From Ophiocordyceps camponoti-saundersi (nom. inval.) (lineage: Eukaryota > Ascomycota > Sordariomycetes > Hypocreales > Ophiocordycipitaceae): a stretch of DNA of 38,623 nucleotides. A model generated the notes under the pieces. The model saw only the letters and a program-made list of their open reading frames with translations, did not search any database and was not told the DNA's origin. Below are positions 10,436-21,000 of this stretch, piece by piece; the stretch's first letter is position 1; each line of letters starts with the position of its first letter. The stretch spans positions 1 to 38,623 of the forward strand of contig PDHQ01000129.1 in NCBI GenBank assembly GCA_003339415.1, given 5' to 3'. The translations under genes were made by a program, and so were the position numbers.

Positions 10436-11640
10436 TTAGAATATTTATAGATCTTTATATTATAAAAAGCGGAGATAATATAGGGGAGGACTCTTACTTT
10501 TTTTTATCTTAAAAAAAGAGAAGAAAATCGAAAAACTTATCGGAAAATATAAAACGCTAAAAAATAGTTAATTATTAAGGTAAGATATTATTAGAAGGGT
10601 AATATATAACTTATATATAGGAACGCGGGAAAAGTTTAAATAAACTTCGGATATATTTTTTTTTATTAAAAAAGGTATAGCTTTATTAAAAAACTTATAT
10701 ATAAACGAAAGTTAATATATAGTTTATTAAAAAGTATAATAGTCTCGTACGCGTAATATATTTAAGGATATTAAGGGGATTAAGATAGTCTTACTCTTTT
10801 TACGATTATAAGTCGTCCTATTAGGGCGTGACGATAAGGGTTTTAAAGCGGCCTTACCGCTTAGTTTAAAAATCCTAAGATAAACCGTTATTTCGAAAAG
10901 CAGTTACCTTTAATAAAATAATATTAGGATATAAATTAGTATTACGGGTAGGAGAGTATAGGAGATAAAAAATCTAGCTTTATAGTTAAATAATATTAGT
11001 AAGCTACTCTTAAAGTATATTAAGCGTGCCCGGAGTTATAGTAAAGAGGGCGATAGTTATACTTTAATATAAATAGGTATTACTTTCCGATTTTAGGTAG
11101 TATATCCTTAAAGAGAGCCTTCTTAAGCGCCGAAAAATCTAGCTAAAAGGTTAGAATATATATTTTAAGGTAAGGTTATAATTTAGGACTAATAATTAAG
11201 ACGCTTAAGTATATACTATACGCGTTTAAGGTTAATAGTATCGGAACGTTAAAAACGGGTTTATTTAGAAAGATAAAGATAGAAATATTAAGATATACTT
11301 CGTTAATATTATATAAGATAAAAAGGGGGGGGAGGGAAGAATTTCGCTAAAGCTACTATTAGTAATATATTTTTTATAATTAGTTATAACTTATAAGAGA
11401 GTAGAATTACTACGCAGCTTTAAGTGCGAACTAACTACTACTTCGTCGGCTAAGTTATTATTTAGGGAGGCGATTATTTTATAAAGCGTAAGGAAATAAG
11501 TTATATTCGGAAATATAATAGGCTTTTTAGCTTAAAAGAAGCCTATAATCTTATAACCTAAACTAAGTTTATCCTCCGCCCGTAATCTTATAAGAGTCGT
11601 TTAAGGCTTAGTTAGCGGGTAGTGTTTTTTTTTTCTAGTT
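10436..11640 (-). pseudogene. Degenerate coding stretch, minus strand; frame uncertain
   Basis: Several minus-strand frames show stop-free runs of 40-67 codons. One covers roughly 11370-11160, and another of about 61 codons lies near 10900-10720. They are not in a single frame, so either indels have accumulated or some runs are chance. The region has noticeably more CpG and GC (for example GCGCCGAAAAATC near 11130) than the surrounding repeats, which fits former coding DNA. No catalytic motif or known domain is recognised. The strand call rests on run length and on the neighbouring minus-strand relic. Confidence 0.3.
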
Positions 11641-11952
11641 ATTTTAATATTATTAAGCCCGAAATCGGAGGAGCTTATCTTCGTTAAGCTAATATTTCTA
11701 ATCTTTTTTACTATTAGTTTTAATAAGGTAACTAGAAGTAAGTTTAAAGTATATATCGACTAGAAATATAATATAGCGTCCGTAACTAGATTATTATTTT
11801 CTTTATTAAGTTTAGGTATATATATATTAGGTCTTATTAGTAAGATATAGCGATTAGAGAATAGTTTAAGTATAAGAAAATTAAGCTAACTATACTACTA
11901 ATATAAACGAAGATATAGCGTTATATTATTAAGATATTTCGTATATAAAAAG
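11641..11952. other. Flank between minus-strand relic and LTR-like copy 7
   Basis: AT-rich with a poly-T run near 11627-11636. Possible upstream continuation of the minus-strand relic, but no frame is convincing. Confidence 0.3.
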
Positions 11953-12548
11953 TTTAGCGGCGGTAGTAGATATACTAAAGAAAAAAACTACGTATTAGCC
12001 TTAGCTTAGAAGCTAATAGGGGCTTATAAGACTCTAATTAAATATTTTTATTATATTTTTCTTCTTTTAAAAGCTTCCGAAAATTAGAAGAAGAAAGGTA
12101 ATTAAGATAAGATATAAGCTATTATAAGGTATATAGTATAGTTAGTTTCCCTTAAGTAAGGAAGGAATTAAGCAAGAATTAACCTTAACCTTATCTTAGT
12201 AGATATCTTAAAGTTATAATATATAAGTTAAGTCTTAGATAGAACTTAAGGTAAAAACTTTAGTAAATAGAATTATAACTTCTTTTAAACCTTAGACTTT
12301 TTATAATAAGTTACTAATTTAAGCAGTTATTTTAAGATATCGAAGGTTTAATTAAGTAGTTCCCTTTTTCCCTCCTTTTATTTCTCTTATTTTTATATAT
12401 AAAATTAAGTTATTATCGTTTTCCTAATAGATAATTACCGTCTAGCTTACCGCCTTACAGCGAGAGATCCCCCTTATATTAGTTAAAAATATAAGTTACT
12501 TAGGAAGTTACGCCTAGTAGGTATCTACTACGCTCGCTTAAGGTATCT
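11953..12548 (+). repeat. LTR-like repeat, copy 7
   Basis: Starts TTTAGCGGCGGTAGTAG and carries all internal landmarks in order, up to CGCTCGCTTAAGGTATC. The terminal CCGCTAAA is missing or eroded. Same orientation as nearly all other copies. It is the last family member to the left of the interstitial telomere. Confidence 0.7.
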
Positions 12549-12840
12549 TATAACTCTATTATACTCTTTCCTTCTATAGTAATATATAGTATTAATCTAT
12601 AAATAATATTATATTATGCTAAATATATTATAAAAGCTAGTATTATAATCGTTAAATTATTTATATATTTTTTATATATTTATCCTATTATTAAAAATAT
12701 AAAAGAAAAATAAGTAATAACTTAATATATTTATTTATTTTCTTTTTAAAAGAGAGACTAAGTAACTAAACTAATAATATTATTTTTTCTATATATTAAA
12801 AGATAGTGTTTAGAACCCGGAACTTAATATATATAATAGC
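12549..12840. other. AT-rich approach to the interstitial telomere
   Basis: TpA-rich with no repeat landmark or reading frame. It ends abruptly at the first TAACCC unit at 12841. The break is sharp in composition: strongly RIP-altered DNA meets unaltered telomeric DNA without a transition zone. Confidence 0.5.
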
Positions 12841-12967
12841 TAACCCTAACCCTAACCCTAACCCTAACCCTAACCGCCTTCGGCGCCCTCCCGGGGGGTG
12901 CCTGCGGCAGGCCTAACCCTAACCCTAACCTGCCTCCGGCGGCCCTCCCGGGGGGCGCCTGCGGCGA
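12841..12967. repeat. Interstitial telomere array with two GC-rich modules
   Basis: Five TAACCC units plus TAACC (12841-12875) are followed by a GC-rich module (12876-12913). Then come TAACCC x2 plus TAACC (12914-12930) and a second, related module (12931-12967). The modules share CCCTCCCGGGGGG and GCCTGCGGC and are imperfectly self-complementary, so either strand could fold. The repeat is canonical TTAGGG, with the C-rich strand on plus, the orientation of a left chromosome end whose interior lies to the right. The block keeps TpG and CpA (GTGCCTGCGGCAGG), so it has not been hit by RIP like its flanks. It may be an old chromosome end joined to other DNA, a telomerase-healed break, or telomeric DNA copied in at break repair. 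Confidence 0.9.
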
Positions 12968-13028
12968 GTAATAAAGCTATTAGTAGTATTTATTAAGCTT
13001 TTAAGATTATATACGAGTAGAATCGTAC

Positions 13029-13633
13029 TTTAGCAGCGGTAATAGTTAAGCCGAAAGAAAATAAACGCGAAGCTAGGATAAAATACTATTAAGGACTTAT
13101 CCTAAGTAAAATTAAATAGTTCTTAAAACCTTTCCTTCCTCCCGAGAGCTTCCGAGGATAAGAACTATAAAAGGCGCTTAAGATAAGGGAGCGGTTATAA
13201 CTAAGTATATAGTATAATTTAGTTTCCCTCGAGAGAGGAAAAACTAAGTAAGAATTAGCTATTAAACTTATCTTTATAGCTATCTTAAAAGTTATATATA
13301 GTAAGTAAAGTTTTAGAGAGGACTTATAGTAAAAACTTTACTAAACGGAATTATAACTTTATTTTAAACCTTATACTTTTATATTATATATTACTAATTT
13401 TAAAGTTTTTTTTAAAGGTTCCGAGGACCTAATTAAATAGTTTTCGTCTTTATTATCTTAAGTTTCTTCTATCTTTATATAGAAAACTAACTTCTTATTA
13501 TTTTCCCTATTAAGACTTATTATCTTATCTAGCTTATTCCCTATAGCTAGAGACCCCTGCTTTCTTAAGACTATCTTCCCTGCTAGGGGCCTTATATATA
13601 TATATAGGCAGGGGTGCCTATTGCTCCCGCTAA
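13029..13633 (+). repeat. LTR-like repeat, copy 8
   Basis: Starts TTTAGCAGCGG, 61 bp to the right of the telomere/GC block, and ends CCCGCTAAGG. The last 80 bp differ from other copies. They contain CCCCTGCTTTC, CCTGCTAGGGGCC and GGCAGGGGTGCC, which keep TpG and CpA mainly next to G or C and can pair with one another. The core landmarks are normal. Confidence 0.7.
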
Positions 13634-14040
13634 GGTAGCTTTTATCTTTTTTTTTTTTACTAATTTATTAATAAAAAAGTATCGCCCGGATACTTATTAT
13701 CTATTACGCGCGAAGGCTTTCTACTAGCTAATAGTCTAATAAGACTTTATTTATCGTTATTAGGTTAAATTAAGTATAACTATTTTATTACTTTAAGGTA
13801 TATATTATATCTTTCTAAAATCTATAAAGTAGGAACCTACTAATATTATATTTTAACCGGATTTCCCTAAAAATCCGACGTATTTTATAATAGACTTATA
13901 TAATAAAATTACCCGGAAAAATATATAGGGAACTAGAAATAACTAGGAAACGTAACCGCGTCTTTATTAGGATTTCACCACGCCCTCTCCTATTCCTATA
14001 AGTATATATTCGTTTATATTTAACTAAGATTTTACTAATA
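13634..14040. other. Leader region before the Gln-rich relic
   Basis: TpA-rich sequence containing a small inverted pair around CCGGATTTCCC/GGGAA and an unmutated GGATTTCACCACGCCC patch near 13970. No reading frame could be followed. If the downstream relic was a retroelement gene, this would be its leader, but no primer-binding site is recognised. Confidence 0.3.
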
Positions 14041-15639
14041 AAAATTTCCCTCTTTTCTATATATTTCTACTTAGCTTCGATTTTTTTTTTTAATACTACT
14101 ACTTACTTAATATATATATATTATAAGGCCGATAAGACTATCTTAAGCTTATAATTCGCTAATAAGCGACTAACGAAAGTATACTAACTCTTATATTAAC
14201 GCGGAGACGGATAAGGCTTTATATATAACTTAGACTATAACTCTATTTTAAGATATATATTAAGAGCGTATAACGAGACCTTTCGTTAACTAAGGAGACT
14301 TGTATAAGAGAAATACGACCGGGGAAAGATTAGTATCTATTTATAGATAATACCGGAAAACGACGATAAACTCCTTTTCTAGGACTTTAACCACGCCGGA
14401 GAAGTAGCGTGCTAAGATAAAGTAACTATAAGTATAGATTCTTTATCTCGAAGAATAGGTAAACTATGCCCTAAACGTCGAGGCCGGTAGTATACGCTAT
14501 AAAGGATCGGCTGCTTTTAGAAATAACGGGGGAACTTCGGAACTAAGTAGTAAGGCCGCCGATAAACCTTCTAGATATAGAATATAGGTAGCTATAGAAA
14601 ACCCGTAATATAACTTAAGCGGGCCGCGTTATACTTATAATAATATTAAGACCTCTTATAAATAGAGGAGTAACTTTAATAGCTTATCGATATATAACCG
14701 ATTTTACCTAGTATATAAGCTATTCCTATAATATAACCTAAGCGGGCTATATTATACTTATAATAATATTAAAACCTCTTACGGATAGAGGAGTAACTTT
14801 AATAGCTTATCGATATATAACCGATTTTATCTAGTATATAAGCTATTTTAGAGCTATAAGTTTACTTACGAATATTATCTTAATAATCCTTATAAGACTT
14901 TACCGCCTTTCTTTAGCTTAAGGTACTTATAAAAAATAAAGGACTTATATTAATATATTAGGAGGGCTAAGCCCGGAGCGACGAGAAGGAGGTAGTATAT
15001 TAAGATAATAGCTTTTATTTTTACTATAACGCGTTTAAATACCGCCTACCGCTAGCTAAGATAACTCAGTCTCGGGAAAAAAGCTAAACTATTATAAGCT
15101 CGTTAATAGTTATAAAATTATCACGCGTAATATAAACGGTAAGAGGATTATCTACTATTAATAGTTAAGTCTAGGTTACCTATATAACTTTACTATCTAT
15201 ATACTTTTACCTTTTATAAAACTAAAGTAGACGCTAATCTCCTTATTAGTAGTCGTTTCGTAAAATAAGTAGTAAGGCGCCTTAGCGCCGAGCTTGTCTA
15301 TATTTACCCCGTCCCTATTACTAATTTCTAAGGCCTCTTAGCAGGTTAGGTACGTAGATAGCGGATTATTAGGTTAGTTATCGGCGGATAATACTTTTTT
15401 AAGAAATCTATTAAGCGACGGATTACCCGTAGGACCTCGTTATTTACCTTTTTTAGATAACTAAGAGAAAGTTATTACTTAATTACGTTATCCGGAAAAT
15501 AAAGTAGCGAGATAATTTACTTACCTTAGCTAAGCACTCGCGCTTAATCCGGCTACCTAATAAACTATTACTAGATATAAATATAGAAAGGGTAACGTTA
15601 AGTAGAGACTTTATAGCGGGATAAGATAGTATAGTTCGG
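14041..15639 (+). pseudogene. Gln-codon-rich relic gene with 41-codon duplication; product unknown
   Basis: One plus-strand frame (codons starting at positions such as 14125, 14605 and 15361) can be followed from about 14100 to the start of LTR-like copy 9 with no net frameshift. A 123-bp block is duplicated in tandem (14604-14726 and 14727-14849), an exact 41 codons. In this frame the block reads L-K-R-A-A-L-Y-L followed by many TAA/TAG that would be Gln before RIP, then I-E-E, L-I-D-I and P-I-L. That pattern is compatible with a Gln-rich coiled coil. Upstream the frame reads plausibly (Y-N-E-T-F-R, K-I-S-I-Y-L, P-E-N-D-D-K-L-L-F). A competing frame has fewer stops inside the duplicated block, so the frame call is not certain. 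No known domain is recognised. The gene ends where the LTR-like element interrupts it. Confidence 0.4.
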
Positions 15640-16154
15640 CTATAGCGGCAGAAATACCTAAGAAATAAATACGCGTTAGCTTTAGCTAGAGGGCTATTAG
15701 TAGCTTAGAAAGTAGTTAATTAAATAGTCTCTTAGACCTTTTCTTCTCTTAAAAGCTTCTAAGGGTTAGGATATAAAAGGTGATTAAGATAGGATAGGGG
15801 CTATTATAAGGTATATAGTATAAATTAGTTTCCCTTAAGAAAGGAAGTAATTAAGTAAGAATTAGCCCTTAACGTTATCTTTATAGCTATCTTAAAAGTT
15901 ATATATTATAAGTTAAGACTTAGAGAGGACTTATAGTAAAAACTCTACTAAACGGAATTATAACTTTATCTTAAACCTTATACTTTTATATTATAAATTA
16001 CTACTTTAAACACTTATTTTAAAATTTTAAGCTTTAGATTAAATAGTTCTTACCCTCTTCTATCTTATCCCTCTTATATTTCTATAGAAAACTAGCTACC
16101 TATCGTTTTCTTTATAGAGAATTACTATCCGGCCTACCCCCCCCCCCCGTAAAA
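15640..16154 (+). repeat. LTR-like repeat, copy 9 (internally deleted)
   Basis: Starts TATAGCGGCAG and carries the TATA-like block (ATATAAAAGG at 15771) and the usual core. It then jumps from GGCCTACC through a run of 12 C (16137-16148) to GTAAAAATAG, which resembles the family terminus CCGCTAAAATAG. About 90 bp of the 3' part are missing and the poly-C marks the deletion point. It lies between two stretches read in the same frame, so it may have inserted into one gene. Confidence 0.65.
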
Positions 16155-17450
16155 ATAGTAAGACGATAGCAAGACAAACGCGAATATAAAATCCTCGAAC
16201 GCTTTAGGAGGAGAGAGGACTTTATATAACCGGCGAAGGGAAAGGAGCTAACCCCGACCTACTAATATTATTAAGGAATTAACGAGAGTATAACGATAAT
16301 AATAAGCTGCAGCTATTCTCTATAAAGGCTAAACGATAGCTATTAACGGTTAAATTCCTAAGGCTAAATCTACTAACTACTAACCTTAATATAATTATTA
16401 TCCTTTTTTTACGCTATAATCTTACCTTATAATACCGACGTTAAGATAGGGGGGGTAAGGACTACGAGGTTAAACTAAAAGAAGATTTCGTAATCTCCGA
16501 AATTAAAGATTTATCTTAGTTAATTAGATTCTAGCTTTTAAGGAATAAGATAGAATAAGAAGTCTACCTTTATTAAGAAGTATACGATTTTTAAGCTAGC
16601 GGTTAAGTTTAGGTTATAAGTATAAAGAAGTTTTTTTAGCCACTCTCGCTAAAAAAGCTTATTCCTAATAATATATAAGCGTCTACTTAGTAGATTAAAC
16701 TATATTAGTCCCTAGTTAACCCCCCAGGCCCTAGCTACGCGAAGCTTATTACTTCTAGTCTAGATCCTTTTTTTTTAACTATCGGAAAGCTATATATTTA
16801 TTTATATAATCCCTTAAATAAGCATATACTAATAGTATATTAAGCGCTAATCTTCCTTTATCGGTCTCGATAATAAAGTTTAATATTTAGCGGGGATATA
16901 TAAAATCCGCACCCCTACACGCGGAACGCTTTAGTAATACCGCCTTTATAAACTAATAAGATAGGAAGAGGATATTCGGCTATATAATTAGGCTCCTCGG
17001 TACTATAATTTAATATAAATTAGGAAATAGGTAACTATTATAATAAGTAATACCGAAGTAGAATTACCTATACTTACTTTTATTACGAAAAAAATAAACG
17101 CTTTCTATTATATCGGCGATAAACTTAGTATTATTCTTTTAGCCCTCCTAGAGGTTTTCTATAATAATATATAAATAATACGCTTACTTATAAAGGAAAT
17201 ATTAAAGCTATTAACTAAGATACGATATTTTAATATTTATTAGTATTAGTTACGATACGATATTTAAGCAAATTATATAAAGATCGCTTAGATATAAACT
17301 TCCGCGAAGGTTAAAGATTATTTTATAAAACCTTTTTAAGGATAATTATTTAAGAAGTTCTAAAACGAACTTAGATTTAAGATAAATTTACCTAATACGC
17401 TAATCGTTTATATAGTTCCCCTTTATTATTATAAAGTTTACTTTATCTAC
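16155..17450 (+). pseudogene. Relic coding stretch after LTR-like copy 9; product unknown
   Basis: The plus-strand frame with AAG at 16171 can be read through to about 17400 with no net frameshift. Stops are TAA or TAG only. Readable stretches include L-G-Y-K-Y-K-E-V-F-L-A-T-L-A-K-K, S-A-P-L-H-A-E-R-F-S-N-T-A-F and R-I-F-G-Y-I-I-R-L-L-G-T-I-I. It is numerically in phase with the relic to the left of copy 9, so the two may be halves of one gene of about 900 codons split by the LTR-like insertion. I see no motif that identifies a family, and stop density is moderate, so some of this could be chance. Confidence 0.35.
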
Positions 17451-17469
17451 TATTTTATATTATTATTAT

Positions 17470-18800
17470 TATAGTCGCTATCTTTTATATTTACTACCTA
17501 ATATTATCTTTTCTATATAAAAGATTAGTTTATTTCCTTACTAATATCTCTTCTCTACGTTTACCTAGGCTTACTAAGCTTAAGTTAGGGGATATAAGTA
17601 TAGTATTAAAGCTAGCTAGCGCGTAGCGTGCTTTAAATATTATAGTAATAGGAGAACTATTTGCCTATCTCTATCTTAAATATTTATAGTATCTTTAAGT
17701 TTAATAATCTTACGATCCTCCGTAATTTTATCGTTATTAGCGATCGTAAACCCCCCTAACCCCGTTAACTTAGCCGTTTTAATTAGACGCTATAATAAGT
17801 AATAATAACCTTATCTAGCCTAAACGTATAAGCTATAAGTATTATACTAGAAACCGGGTAACGAAATATATAACTTAAAGGGATAGGCGCGTATATATAA
17901 ACGAGAGTATTTTTCGCATAGAGTCGCGTTTTTAGCACTATAGCTTTAAACTAAAAGTAAGCAAAAGTATCCGTTATCTCTTAAAACTTAATTTACTATA
18001 AGTTATAATATAGCCGTAATTTTAGCTTAAAATATTACGCTAACCGCGGGTATAGTAAGCGTATAACGCTCTATATCCTAAAAAGGTATTTTATATTATT
18101 TCTAAGTATTAGGAATACGGGGAATCTAAAGCAGAGACTTACGTTAATAGATAAGGTTATTATTATAGCTAGTATCCGAGGATAAGCTATCGGAACCTTA
18201 ATAAGGCGATATCTTCCGTATATACCTAGGTTTTAAGGACTTATAATATCTATCTCGGAAAAGGAAGAAATGAAGGAATAACTAGAAAACTGCCTGCGAA
18301 AGAAGAAGAAGAGGATAAAGGAAAAAGAAGGAAGAAGAGAGAGAGAGGAAAAAAAGAGGGTATTTTATGCCCTCCCTAGATAACTTATTTAGCGTAACTA
18401 ATTTAAAAGGTATAATAGATATATACCTATAGTCTTTTCCTACGATTTTCTCTTAAAGGTTTTAATTTTTTTTTTTCTACCGGTTTTTAAAGATAATATT
18501 TAGGCTATTAAGATACTTCTAAATAAGCTTATAAGCTTAAGGGGGGTATATTACGTATACGTGCATAAGAAAATGCCTCCTTTATACTATAAAAATAAGT
18601 ATTAGCCTTATAAATAAGGGCTAAAAACCTAAAAAAGGAAATAGTCGCTATAAAATAGTTAGAGGTAGATATCGGACAGGTAAGACTAAGGCGTTATTAT
18701 ATATATTTCCTAATTATAAAAAAGAATACGGGTTCCGACTACGTTTTTAGATAAGACTTAAGATACTATATTATTTCTAAATACCTCGACTTATATCCTT
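17470..18800 (+). pseudogene. Degenerate subtelomeric gene family, copy A
   Basis: First of three copies (A here, B at 18912, C at 29605) of a unit of about 1.3 kb. All contain, in order, a TTTACTACCTA-type block, a CCTAGGCTTACTAAG-type block, a coding-like centre, a purine-rich AAGAAGAAGAGG stretch of about 80 bp, TAGATAACTTA, CCTATAGTCTTTTCCTA, a GGGGGGTATATTA block and GGGCTAAAAACCTAAAAAAGG. In the plus frame with ACT at 18137, A reads E-T-Y-V-N-R then, after an in-frame stop, G-Y-Y-Y-S, followed by a Lys/Glu/Arg-rich tail. The clustered Tyr codons may be RIP-converted Cys or His, which would suggest a Cys-rich or zinc-binding type protein, but that is inference. No family is assigned. Confidence 0.5.
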
Positions 18801-18911
18801 ATAATAGTTATAAGCCCGGTCTACTTTATCTAATCCGAGTTATACTTAAAAATCTTAGCTAAGAAAAACATTTATCTTTTTTTTTTTTCCTTTTATTTTT
18901 AATATATTTAC

Positions 18912-20260
18912 GTAGGCGTTATTTTTCTATATTTACTACCTATAAACGTTTCTACTATCTAAAAGTTTAGATACCTCCTCTTAACTAATAGGTCTTCTTT
19001 ACTATAACCTAAGCTTGCTAAGTAGAAGTTAGGTAGTAAGGGTATAATATACTAGCAAGCTAGTGCACGGCGTATTTAAGGTATAAACCTAATAAAAGAC
19101 TATCTTACTTATTTTTAGCTTCTAGAGTATCCTCTATCTTAATTACTTCTCTATCCTTAATAATATTATTATTATTAGGAATAGTAATAGCTAGTTAACT
19201 TATTAAACTAACCGCTTACGCGGCACGCTAAAAAGAGTAATATTATCCTTATCTAGCTTAAACGTAATTAGCGTAAGCGTTATGCTAAAAGCTAGGGAGA
19301 GAGGCGTAACGCTAAAAAGGGTAAGCCCCGGTACGTAAGCGATAGTATTTAAGGTAAGGCGGTAAGTTCCGTATACTATAACTTTAAATAATAATCGCCC
19401 TAAAATATCTAAGATTACGTAAAATTTTAAAGTAAACGTTCCTAGCTAATATAGTAATTTTAGCCTTAAGAATAATATTAACGGTAGGCTTTAAGAGTGC
19501 CTAGCGCTTAGAATCCTATAAGGGAAAAATATATTATTTTATAATATAAGAAATCCGCAAGCGAATACCTACGTTTACGCTTAGTATAGTTATAAACGAT
19601 ATTATTAACAGGTTTATAGTTAGAAGCTCAAGGAGGCGATACTTCCCTTAGATATTATAATCGCGGGCGGACGGAAAACTTAAGTTACTTATAAGATCTA
19701 TAGTCTTTTCTAAAGAAAGCTATATAAAATAAAAAAATAACCGTAGGAGAAAAAGAAGATAAGGATAAAAGAGGAAAAAAAGAGAAGAGAGAGAAAGGAA
19801 AAAAGAGGAGCTTTTTATACCCGCCCTAGATAACTTATCTAGCCTAACTAATTTAGAGGTATAAAAAATATATACCTATAGTCTTTTCCTATATTTTTTT
19901 CTCTTAAGGGTTTAAATAATTTATTCTTATAATCTTTAAAAATAATTTTTAAGCTTATTAAATATATCTAAATAAGCTTATAAGCTAGGGGGTATATTAT
20001 ATATACGTATATAGGAAAATGCCTCCCTTATATATACTTAGAAAATAGGTATTAGTATTATTAATAAGGGCTAAAAACTAAAAAAGGAAACGGTTATTAT
20101 AGAATAATTATAGGTATATATCTAAGTAAGGGGATCGGGGCGTTATATTCCGTACTCGCTACTTTAAAAAAGAATATAGGTCCCGACTATATTTTTAGAT
20201 AAGACTTAAGATATTATATTATTTCTATATACTTTTACTCGTATTCTCGTAATATAACGT
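18912..20260 (+). pseudogene. Degenerate subtelomeric gene family, copy B
   Basis: Tandem neighbour of copy A with about 1,440 bp between equivalent points. In the frame with GCG at 19561 it reads A-N-T-Y-V-Y-A, then (after a stop that fits Gln) Y-S-Y-K-R-Y-Y, Q-V-Y-S, K-L-K-E-A-I-L-P-L and A-G-G-R-K-T. Copy C reads A-D-T-Y-I-Y-T, Q-V-Y or V-Y-S-R-K-L-E-E-A-I-P-P-L at the same place, so this frame was coding before the copies diverged. A basic Lys/Arg/Glu tail follows. The 3' end of the unit is cut by the copia retrotransposon LTR near 20262. Probably a former subtelomeric gene expanded by duplication; function unknown. Confidence 0.55.
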
Positions 20261-20265
20261 ACCTA

Positions 20266-20737
20266 TATTAGTAAAATATATAGCGGTACGTACCCCTCTA
20301 TAAACCTACTTCGTTTATTAGTAATAGCTAGTATATACTATAATACTTTACTTTTAATAATATTTTATAAAAATATAACTATTATTAATCTTTACCGTAT
20401 TATAAGGGCGAAAAGTTAGATATAAAAGACCGGGCGTAGGAAGCCGTAGAAGGTAAAGATAAATAAAGTAACGATATTCTCTTCCTCGTAAAGAATAGTA
20501 GGTTATATAACGACTTAGCCGGAAAAGATATAAAAAGCCTTCTCCTTTCCTAAACCCTCCCCTCTTATCTTTTTCCCTTCTTCTCTTCGCCTCTCCTTCT
20601 CTTCCTCTTCTCTTTTAGTAGGGTAAGCAGCGGCAACGACGACGATAACGACCGAGGTACGTTATAATAATATCTACGATAGCCGCGGCGGCGACCTTAA
20701 TTAACGACCCTGCTAACCTAGTTATCTTATATAGTTA
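20266..20737 (+). repeat. 5' LTR of the copia relic
   Basis: This segment is repeated in direct orientation at about 23361-23830, on the other side of the pol relic. Shared blocks include TATTAGTAAAATA at the left, GGGCGAAAAGTTAGATATAAAAGAC (TATA-like, about 20421) quoted here in part, TAGGAAGCCGTA, a long pyrimidine tract (CCTCCCCTCTTATC) and GCGGCGGCGACC. It abuts the end of family copy B. Homology with the downstream copy continues weakly about 180 bp past the LTR, through a poly-T run into leader sequence. The LTR may be 5'-truncated relative to the 3' one, because a purine tract that could prime plus-strand synthesis lies near 23132-23145. Confidence 0.7.
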
Positions 20738-21000
20738 TTTTTTTTTTTTTTCAGATAATCCTTTATATATTACTTAAGAAGCGTTATACCTTTTATTCGT
20801 AAATACCTTCCTCGAAAAGTTAGTAGGAATAGAAGGAGATAAGAACGTCCGGTGCCGAGGAAAAAAGACTCCTTTAACTATTTATACTTACGGCAAATAA
20901 TAAGTAATAACCGAAGAAATATCTAACTACTATAGCCGGATTATTAAATTTATCGCGCGTTAAAAAGGAATTTATAGGGCTATTAAAAGAGCGATTTAAA

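Noticed and set aside
9885..11640. Tyrosine recombinase (DUF3435, Starship captain type) for the minus-strand relics
   Set aside because: I looked for the family's R...H-x-x-R...Y arrangement and its characteristic neighbourhood and could not place them convincingly in any frame.
16137..16148. 12-C run as a functional or i-motif element
   Set aside because: It sits exactly at a deletion junction in an LTR-like copy; slippage or sequencing error is the simpler reading.
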